A program made the position numbers and the translations under genes. 64,000 nucleotides of DNA from Dryas octopetala (taxonomy: Eukaryota > Streptophyta > Magnoliopsida > Rosales > Rosaceae), in assembly GCA_963921425.1 (NCBI GenBank), contig OY992833.1, forward strand, positions 15,355,738-15,419,737, in the 5' to 3' direction. Below are positions 56,147-64,000 of the stretch, piece after piece (the first letter of the stretch is position 1; every line of letters begins with the position of its first letter). The notes below the pieces were generated by a model, which saw only the letters and a program-made list of their open reading frames with translations, ran no database searches and was not told where the DNA came from.

Positions 56147-59100
56147 AGTGCTCGTGTCCATTAGTAGCAGAAGGATACCTAGTACCTTCCCCACAGGAAG
56201 TATGGCCTTATGCAATAACACTACGTGTCGTCACATCGACAGTTCACGTGTGGTGTTTTGATCTAACATAGTGACATGGAATTAATGCTAGCTCATTGAG
56301 CAGGTCCATCTCACAAGATCCACATGCGATGATGACATGTACAACTCTGTAAGCATGCAGTGCGTATATAGACCATGATGGGGTGCATATAATTACTTCC
56401 TAATTGAAGACATGTTACGGTATATCAGTCCACATGACATGCGGATGATGGATTGAACAATTCAAAAAACTATACCCTATGTACGGATTAAAATAGGTGA
56501 ACCCATCGATCGATACAAAAGCGTTTACACTATATGATCGTTTGCATGTTAAAAAAATCCTCCTACTTATTCAATTTTTGAGTGTGGAGTTTTATCGATC
56601 TAAAAGATTTAAATGCATTGTACTCAATATACTTGATGATGTACAATTAAATTCTACTTGATCTACATAATTCCTAAATGAATAGTCTCTTATTTGTTTC
56701 TTAGTGTAAATGAGAGTATGAAATTAAGGGAAGGTAATGATAATAATAAATTGATAATCTAACACGTGTTTATGTAGGAAGGAGGGTAGCTGTTGAGTAA
56801 AACTTATATGTATCAAGTTTGTACATTTATTATATTGTTACTCTCATCATGTGTTAGTTCACATGATGACATAAAGTATATACACTCAGAATAGAGAACT
56901 TTTTTCACAGCGATGTGATGGTGACATGTACAGCTTATGGCAAGTAGTGCATAGACGATGTTGGGGTGCACGAAGTTCATTCTCTTACCACACTAATATT
57001 ATTTCCAACTTAGCCAATCGTTTGGGCCACAGGTCTCTTGGGAATGTTGTACCCACTGTCATTCTATGAGAGGAAAATGAATATATAATTCTCATTCTAA
57101 TTAATGTTTGAAAATGCTAAAATTGATAACGATGAAGTCATTCCAATATTTGGTTTGTGAAGTAATAGAAATAAATTTGCTCAACTTTCTAGTAATACCT
57201 TTGTCTCTTATATTTAAAAATTATTCATACTTGAATGCAAAAATTGGCATTCAATTTATAGTGGAATAGTTTAGTCATGAAATCAGCATTAAATGCATTC
57301 CAATGGGAATAACAATCTCAAAAGGAACCATAAGTTTCAAAAGCCCCCCTTCTTGAGTATCTCATCTCCATATGTAAAATGCAATACATATTCAAAAGTG
57401 TGCTTATCAAACAAGAAAATATAATCTAATACTCATTTCCAAGCTTCAAATTCACGAATCAAATTGAATCTAAATGTGTTCATGTATAGAATATTACTTG
57501 AAAAGTTTTTATACAATTGAAGAAGATATCTCACTTTATATGATCAATAGCAGGCAATCACTTATTTGACAATTGTATTTGATTTATATACATGCACATG
57601 CAATTTCAAACTAAACACTCTAATTTGTTTTTGTAGAAAAATGAACGTTTGTAGTACTGTCACTGTATTTGACATATTTAAATTTAATGGTGGTAAACTA
57701 TACTATAGTAGAAGAAAAATAAAGTTTATCAACATCTAAAGGTCAATAGTATGTTTATATCACATGCAAATAGTAGAATTTTCGTGGTAGAAAGAAGATT
57801 GCAGGTTGCTGTGGTAAGTATAAAACTGTATGGTCCACCACGGTCCAACTATAATAATGCAAGTGATGGGCAAGGAGGAGAAGCGATTGGGCCTAAAAGG
57901 GAGAAATATAGTGACCACATGTTTCAAACCAAAGACACAGAGAAGTCTGTTTGAACTCCCCAATGAAAACAGCCTTGCCATCTAGATTGTTAGGACTAGG
58001 GGTACCCTTACCAAAGTAGAGAGAGAGAGTCTATCAACCTCTGCACGTGTGTGGCATTAAATTGGGAACCCCCACACATGCACATATGGATGATAATGAG
58101 AATAATAATGGTATTGCCATATCAAGTCCATCAATCTTTATCTGGTCTAAGCTGTTTTGTTGGCTTCTATCATGAACCCCACGTTAGGAAAAAGACCTTT
58201 GGTGTCGATTATACAAATATGCACGGCACTTTGGCAATACTGACAGTACTAGCTCTCTGATACTTGGAGCAACAAGTCAATGAAGCAATGTGTCCATGCA
58301 TGCATGGTGGCTAATATTTCCACCACATTATTATGGATGAATGATTGGGGTTCACTGCTTTGATTGGGTCACTGGGTTATCCCGGCTTTACAAATATTTG
58401 GTTGCTAAATGAGTCATTTTACTCTATCCACGGATCACAATCTTTAATATTATTTTTTTCAGACCTGGGAAATTTTGTAGTGTGACAGAGTAGCGAGTAA
58501 TTTTTTAATATGACCGTAAATCGTAATAATTCATATATATTAAAATATATATAAATATTATATTTCAAAATTATATATGAATTTGTTATTTAATAATATT
58601 ATAACACGCAGATTACTAACAACATAATAATATTACGGTCACACTCAAAAAACTTTCAAAGTTGACACACGTACATATTTTTCTTCTAATACGATATTTA
58701 TATATATATATATATATACACACTTACGTCGATCTGTAATTTGCTGTTAATTTAAAAAAAAAAAAATGACTCCTTACATGTGAGCTAGAGTTGAATGGTA
58801 CTGTTTTAAAATTCTTATGTACATACAATTGTACAAAGGCTAATTATCAAATCACTAAGCTTAATGTCCATGAATAGTGACAGATGTACATAAAAGCGAG
58901 TGGGATCTATCATCTTCACGTAACAAAAAATTTCCATGAATTTGTTACAACAATTCAGCATATTCTTTATATTTTCTTAATATTGACAAAATGTTCAATG
59001 AAATATCTAAAAAAACAAAAACATAAACAGATAGCTTATTATATTTTCTTATGTTACGAAGAAAAAATCATAGCCCGTGCATGCACATATATTAATTTTC

Positions 59101-60780
59101 GAGGACAAAGCACAGCAGTAAAATTGCAGAGGACATGCATGCACTTGCAAAAGTGAATATGAAATACTTGAATTGACAACATTCATGTCGATCGGTAGGT
59201 GCAGTCTATTCAATGAGTTAAATCTTTAATTATAGAGGAGTTGACCCATCACCCAATCGATCGTGAAATACGTACCCTCAGTTTATATATCAGTAAACTA
59301 TTGTTTGATGCTTGTTCTATCAGCTATGTATCAATATCTTTAAAAGTGGAAGCAAACTTCATACTTCTCCACCCTTTTGATAGTTGAAATTACCAAAACA
59401 AGACGTGTCCACCTCACCTTTCCCAGGATATATTAGAGAATGTTTGAGCTTTCGGAGATTATAAAGAGTCTTCGAAAAAGATTTTGGTTTTTTAAATTAC
59501 CAGAAATAACGTTCATTCTGTTTTGTTTTTGATTGATTGAATGGCTAATTGATTGGTTGATTGATTGATTGTTTCTCTCTCCAACAATGGAGATTGTTTT
59601 GTTATATATATGGGTACGTTTTCCCTTTCATTGTGAAAATGTGTGGTCATTCGTCACAGTACGTAGCTAGAGTTACTGGCCGGGTTAGAATAATTACGAC
59701 CATGTAACACATTAAAGTTCTCTTATCAAACAACTTAGCAACATACGATGCTTAATATATTTTCATATCGTAAATTGGATATAGTTGATTAAGTTAGTTC
59801 TTTATTGATTGTGTGGTTGCAATATAGTTACACTAATATCTTATATATATTATCCTTAAGATAACCTTATATAAAAATATATAGCAAAAATGAGACCTAT
59901 GATGCTTGCATCAATATATGCATAGAAAAGATTTATAAATGTCTTAACCAAGAAAAACAAAGATTTATAAATGCATACCATGAATCTTATTTATCCAAAC
60001 TCTTTCTATGTCATTTTTTATAGAACTTTCATTTATGATTGAAAGTGAAAAAAAGATTTTGATTCGCCTGCGATAAGGTTCATTCAAGAAAGAATCATAT
60101 ATTTGGGGTAATGCCATGTCACCATGTTAAGAACATATTGCTTATTGACTGCATAACCATAATAAAAAAAAAAAAAAACATTTGATTTTGATAGCAGGAT
60201 AAGATTTTTTCTGAAAATAGATGGATCTACTTGTTTTTGACACTTTAACCTCATATTAATTTTAAAAATTTCCGTGATTCATGGTTAAATTAATACAGCA
60301 ATTTTTTTTTTTTTTTTTTTGTCACACAGAGTAAAACTCAGATATATAGGATAACCATTGGATTTGTAATGCAAATCTCACATCAAAAGTTAAGCATTAC
60401 TACCATGTCAAGATAGCAAATTAAGGACCCAAATCTAATATCATTTTTAAGAACCAAGCAAATTAAAATTAATAAGGTAGAGTGAAATGGGTCAGCGAAT
60501 TGAATTAGGAAGATGGAAGAAAATTGGATAAAATATTTGAAAATTTGAGAAATTCTTAAATACAACAAGTGTATACAGTGTGTTTTTCACATTCATTCTA
60601 ACATGATGATTGAATATTCAATTATTTTGAGATGGACACTGTATCTAAGAATTGCATCTCTTAACCAAATATACAAAAGTTGGAGGATGCATGAAAATGA
60701 GCTTGCAGTACAATTAAATCATTTGATAAAGCTCCCCCACAACTCTTTATGAAAATAATTAGAAGGGTTAGAATTCATTC
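56147..60780. other. Intergenic DNA without a supportable gene
   Basis: AT-rich. Contains a weak duplication of GATGACATGTACA-type sequence (about 56331 and 56920), a TA repeat near 58690-58710 and poly-T at 60302-60320. Short frames at 57751-57954, 58051-58260 and 58884-59156 have no recognisable motif. Confidence 0.5.
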
Positions 60781-60783
60781 GCC

Positions 60784-60790
60784 TATATAA
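60784..60790 (+). promoter_or_regulatory. TATA box of the HLH gene
   Basis: TATATAA lies 99 bases before the start codon, followed by a CT-repeat leader (60819-60865). Confidence 0.65.
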
Positions 60791-60813
60791 ACATCCACTT
60801 CACCCCTGATGAA

Positions 60814-60818
<5 letters not shown>

Positions 60819-60865
<47 letters not shown>
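60819..60865 (+). repeat. (CT)n microsatellite in the HLH gene leader
   Basis: About 23 uninterrupted CT units between the TATA box and the start codon, so probably in the 5' untranslated region. Confidence 0.92.
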
Positions 60866-60868
<3 letters not shown>

Positions 60869-60882
60869 CATACACTCAAAAA

Positions 60883-61140
60883 ATGAGAAGAAGGAGATCA
60901 ATATTTCGAAGGAAAATTGGGTCTAAGAAGAGAAGGCTTAAACTTTCTTTGGTTAGGAGCTCCAAGGCCGCCAAATCCCCCATAGAAAGGAATCTCATGC
61001 AGCTCCAGAGGATCATCCCAGGGTGCATTATTGACAGGAATAACCCTGAAACCATGTTCCAAGAAATTGCTAATTACATCTTTCTCTTAGAAATTAAAGT
61101 GAAGATTCTCAGAATCCTCTCCACTTCATATAATATGTAG
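60883..61140 (+). CDS. Small atypical HLH protein, UPBEAT1-like
   Basis: Single-exon 85-residue protein. Residues 1-30 are arginine/lysine-rich (MRRRRSIFRRKIGSKKRR), probably a nuclear localisation region. Residues 35-78 form a helix-loop-helix: helix 1 around RNLMQLQRIIPG, loop CIIDRNNPE, helix 2 around MFQEIANYIFLLEIKV. The glutamate and arginine that DNA-binding bHLH proteins use before helix 1 are missing. Plant proteins of this kind (UPBEAT1, IBH1 and PAR1 types) mainly act by dimerising with or antagonising other bHLH factors in growth control. The family is a judgement from the helix pattern. A TATA box and CT-rich leader precede the ATG, and no ATG intervenes between the CT repeat and 60883. 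It has no long intron or frameshift. Confidence 0.72.
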   Translation: MRRRRSIFRRKIGSKKRRLKLSLVRSSKAAKSPIERNLMQLQRIIPGCIIDRNNPETMFQEIANYIFLLEIKVKILRILSTSYNM

Positions 61141-61278
61141 TGCAAAAAATGCTCCCTCTCTTTGTTCAACAATATTAAAAAGAAAGCTTGCGCAAGAGAG
61201 GAGATGCAAATATGTATTCTAAGTTCTTAAAATTCAAATTATATGATGGTTGCAGCTAGCAGTGAGTCAATTAATTAA

Positions 61279-62044
61279 GGGATAATTTTAGCAATAGTAT
61301 TCTAACTATATCTCTTGTCGCAATTGAGGATGTCACATTCAATTTGTTCTAATTAAGAATCTCAAACTTTCTATTTGGCTCAATTAAAAGTTTTAGGTAA
61401 AAATATTAATTTTGAGGGGAAAAAGCGTCTTTATATTTAAAAAAAATAAAAAAATTTGTTTGCAAAATAAACTAAAAGAAACTAAAAAAAATCCACTAAA
61501 TAAACTAGAATTTTAAAAAGTATAAAAAAAAAAGGCCTCCTCCTTCCCCTACCAAGCCTCACCCACCATTCCCCCCCACCACCTAGCCCCGACCCTCCCC
61601 CTTCCTCTACCCGGCCAGCCCCACCCCTCTCCTCTCTATCTGCCTCACTTTATCTCGCATCTCTCTCCACTTCTCTCTTTCGCTTTCTCCCCCTGCCAGA
61701 TCCCCCCTGCCCTCCCCCCCACCCCACCCTTCCCCCATCCTCGTCGCAACCCCAACCTCTCCCCCCCTCCCTGCCCCACCCTCCCCCATCCTTGTCTCAA
61801 CCCCCCCCCCCACCCAGTTTTGTTTTGTTTAATAATTTAACTTTATATTTTTTTTAATTGTTTTATTTTTTTTATAATTTTTAGGTAAAGAGATGTTTTT
61901 GCCCCTCAAAATTGGTATTTTTTGATCGAAAACCCTTAATTGAGCTAAAAAGAATGTTTGAGATCCTTAATTAGAACAAAGTGAATGTTGCATCCTCAAC
62001 TACGACAATGGGTATAGTATGAGTCCTTTTTTTAAAATTATCCC
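61279..62044. mobile_element. Mutator-type MITE with C-rich core
   Basis: The inverted ends GGGATAATTTTA and TAAAATTATCCC are followed by arms that pair, with mismatches, over roughly 170 bases. The identical 9-mers ATTAATTAA at 61270-61278 and 62045-62053 are the target duplication. It starts 138 bases after the HLH stop codon. The interior carries an unusual C-rich tract. Confidence 0.9.
61535..61815 (-). repeat. C-rich tract with G-quadruplex potential on the minus strand
   Basis: Many runs of three to ten C on the plus strand, in places as repeats containing CCCCATCCT followed by CGTCGCAACCCC or TGTCTCAACCCC. The composition is very different from the AT-rich arms around it. Confidence 0.85.
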
Positions 62045-62053
62045 ATTAATTAA

Positions 62054-62870
62054 TGTATCAAGTGGTTAAGCATGAGTCTATGTTGTGTACGTACGTACTT
62101 TGATACTATGCAAAATTAACCTTGTTTTTCTTCAAGATTTTCATTATTTAATGAGATCAATTATCTTTAATATCTTCATAATTAGATGCCTGAAAATATG
62201 GACAACAAAATTATCCATCACAAGGGCATTATAAGAAGAGGGATACCAAAATAATTATTACAAAATAAGAATATGATGTGGAATATGAATGTTGACATGG
62301 ATATAGGGTAAAAGGACTAAAGTCAATTTTTGATCTTACATGAGGCATTAATCAAAACTTAAACTTATCCAAGGACTAGAATCTAGTTTCCCGTAATGTT
62401 ATTGTATAACTGTGCATTCCAAACAAGTGCACATCACAAAAAAATTTAGATTAACTAATGCCTAATCTGAGTGTGACATTTTTTTAATTTCACGGGTAAA
62501 GTAAGTTTATAACTTGGATAGGAGAGAAAATGATGAGGGAACAATAGCATGGTGAAGGACAGAGAAGGGTGAAGCGAAGATTTGAAGGGAGCAAATTTTT
62601 TCTTTTTTAAGATTTTTGTTTAATTAAATTGGATAAGGATATAATTTTGACATAGACGCTTAGAAATTGAAAAGATTAAATAAAAACATTGCAGTCATAA
62701 GATCTATTATTAAAACATTGCATTTGGATGAGAAAGTTTGGAAGTGTTAGAGAATTTCAAATGACAAAATTCTTAAAGATGAAATTTAAGTTTTACAACA
62801 TTTCTCGTTTAGCTAACCAATTAAGTATGGTGAAATTCAAAAACAATCCGAGTAATGATGATATTGGTGG
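62054..62870. other. AT-rich intergenic DNA
   Basis: Nothing gene-like seen. Confidence 0.5.
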
Positions 62871-63118
62871 AGATGGGGTGGTGATGTTAGTGGCAGCAGC
62901 AAAGCGATGATGGTGACGACAATAGTACAACGGTGGTGTAGCTAAGGTAGTATAGTAGCGAAGATAGCGATAGAGGCATAGATGATGATGGTGGTAGCAA
63001 CAAGTGTTGGTTGTAGAGGTAATGGTAGTGGTGGTGGCAACAATGGCTGTGGTAGTAACAGCGATGGTGGTAGTGAGATGGTGGTGATGATGGTAGTGAG
63101 ATGGTGGCAACAAGGATG
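62870..63118. repeat. Cryptic GGT/GAT low-complexity tract
   Basis: Imperfect repetition of GGTGGT, GATGATGG and GTAGCAAC words. In reverse it would encode H/T-rich frames, which are not taken as genes. Confidence 0.8.
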
Positions 63119-63512
63119 TATGTATTTTTTTTTTCAGATGTAATTATGGTGAAATTTTGGAAATAACTTCTATTTATGTAGAATTTAAAGTTACAATTTA
63201 TGACCTTCAAATTTTAGATTTTTCTCACACATAATTATAAAATTTTCTTGTTAATGATACTAAATTAAAAAATTGGAGATTATCATTTTTCAAATTCAAT
63301 AAATATTCAATTTAATTTCTTTATTCAAACACACTATATTTTATGATTATAGTTAAAAATTTTATGTAATAATTTTAATGGTAATTAAACTCACCTAAAA
63401 GGTTGCAATGTCAAATAGGTCTACTTTGTAATAAATAAATCTATGTTTTAATTACTTCTGTATTTTTTGTGCCAAGCGCTTGTTGGTTTTTTTTTTTTTT
63501 TTAACTGAATAA

Positions 63513-63830
63513 ATTGCCACTACCTGATAGTGGCAATAATGACTGTCACTAATTGCCACTGTCTAACAATGACAATTAGTGACAGTTATTATTATGCTAT
63601 AACACGGATGTATATAACTTTATAAGCTTGAATTGTATGTTTTATGGTGTTTTTATTAGTTTTTGACATGTTTATAAAGAAAAGACATAAGATATATCAA
63701 CAAGTATAATTTTTATGCAGTTTCAAAGAGTTATTGTCGCACAGTGACAATAATTGTCATTGCCTGACAGTGGTAGTTGCTAAGCATTCGGTGAACAATA
63801 CTGTTCACCAAATGCTCAATAAATTTCGTG
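63513..63830. repeat. Cluster of small hairpins, MITE-like
   Basis: Inverted pairs include AATGACTGTCACTAATTG with CAATTAGTGACAGTTATT (about 63538-63586) and GGTGAACAATACTGTTCACC (about 63791-63810). TGACAGTGG-type words recur. No target duplication could be defined. Confidence 0.5.
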
Positions 63831-64000
63831 TCGCACACATTTCATTAAAAAAAAAAACCTAAAAATTTGATTATATTAAGAGAGGACAATGTACTTTTAA
63901 TTATAGTTGGGTTAAATTTTTAATATAATAAACTTCATAAAAGCTAAAGATAATATCCCTCATTTACTCTTTATTCAATTCACCCTTAAAGTACAACCAG

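Noticed and set aside
57751..58260. Two small plus-strand ORFs
   Set aside because: No recognised motif and no TATA box or splice partner.
58884..59156. 90-codon plus-strand ORF
   Set aside because: AT-rich, no motif and no gene context; likely chance.
61607..61813. Glycine/glutamate-rich ORF on the minus strand
   Set aside because: Low-complexity reading of the C-rich core of a MITE.
62793..63210. Histidine/threonine-rich ORFs
   Set aside because: They translate a GGT/GAT low-complexity tract and lack any recognisable domain.

Overview
This window is nuclear DNA of a flowering plant, most likely a eudicot. The signs are spliced genes with GT-AG introns, AT-rich intergenic DNA, plant LTR retrotransposons, CACTA and Mutator-type elements, and a cuticular-wax gene. 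I cannot name the species. Host genes are few; most of the window is transposon of several ages, often nested.

Layout. 1-9100 is repeat DNA: a Harbinger-like MITE carrying a captured C2-domain (MCTP/FTIP-type) gene fragment (142-1014), solo-LTR-like DNA with a 51-bp tandem repeat (about 1700-4560), a fold-back element (5747-6482), a 425-bp direct duplication (6641-7065 and 7727-8153) and a Mutator-type MITE with a perfect 9-bp target duplication (8162-8644). 9382-15767 is a complete 11-exon CER3/WAX2 gene (632 aa). 15960-24960 is a retrotransposon graveyard: a decayed Ty1/copia piece, then a decayed Ty3/gypsy chromovirus split inside its protease by a Ty1/copia element with both LTRs (18904-24124). 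24960-34600 is LTR-like DNA interrupted by a 6.3-kb CACTA element (27625-33939) that holds a NAC-domain first exon. 35200-37420 is a repeat-rich segment carrying an intact last exon of an ORMDL gene, possibly spliced to a new first exon.

38360-39192 is a second, inverted copy of the MCTP-carrying MITE. It lies about 320 bp upstream of an intact 4-exon gene of unknown function (39513-42782) whose first two exons encode two copies of one motif. 45674-55548 is a minus-strand Athila-type Ty3/gypsy element with a tRNA-Asp primer site, many stops and a roughly 147-bp inversion inside its protease. 55765-56136 and 61279-62044 are two more Mutator-type MITEs. 60883-61140 encodes a small atypical HLH protein. 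The rest is AT-rich intergenic DNA with simple repeats and hairpins.

The three credible host genes (CER3, the unknown 194-aa gene, the HLH gene) are unrelated in function, and each has a MITE within about 500 bp of its promoter or 3' end. The recurring theme is capture of host gene exons by DNA transposons: MCTP in the MITE pair, NAC in the CACTA element, and ORMDL in the 35-37 kb segment.
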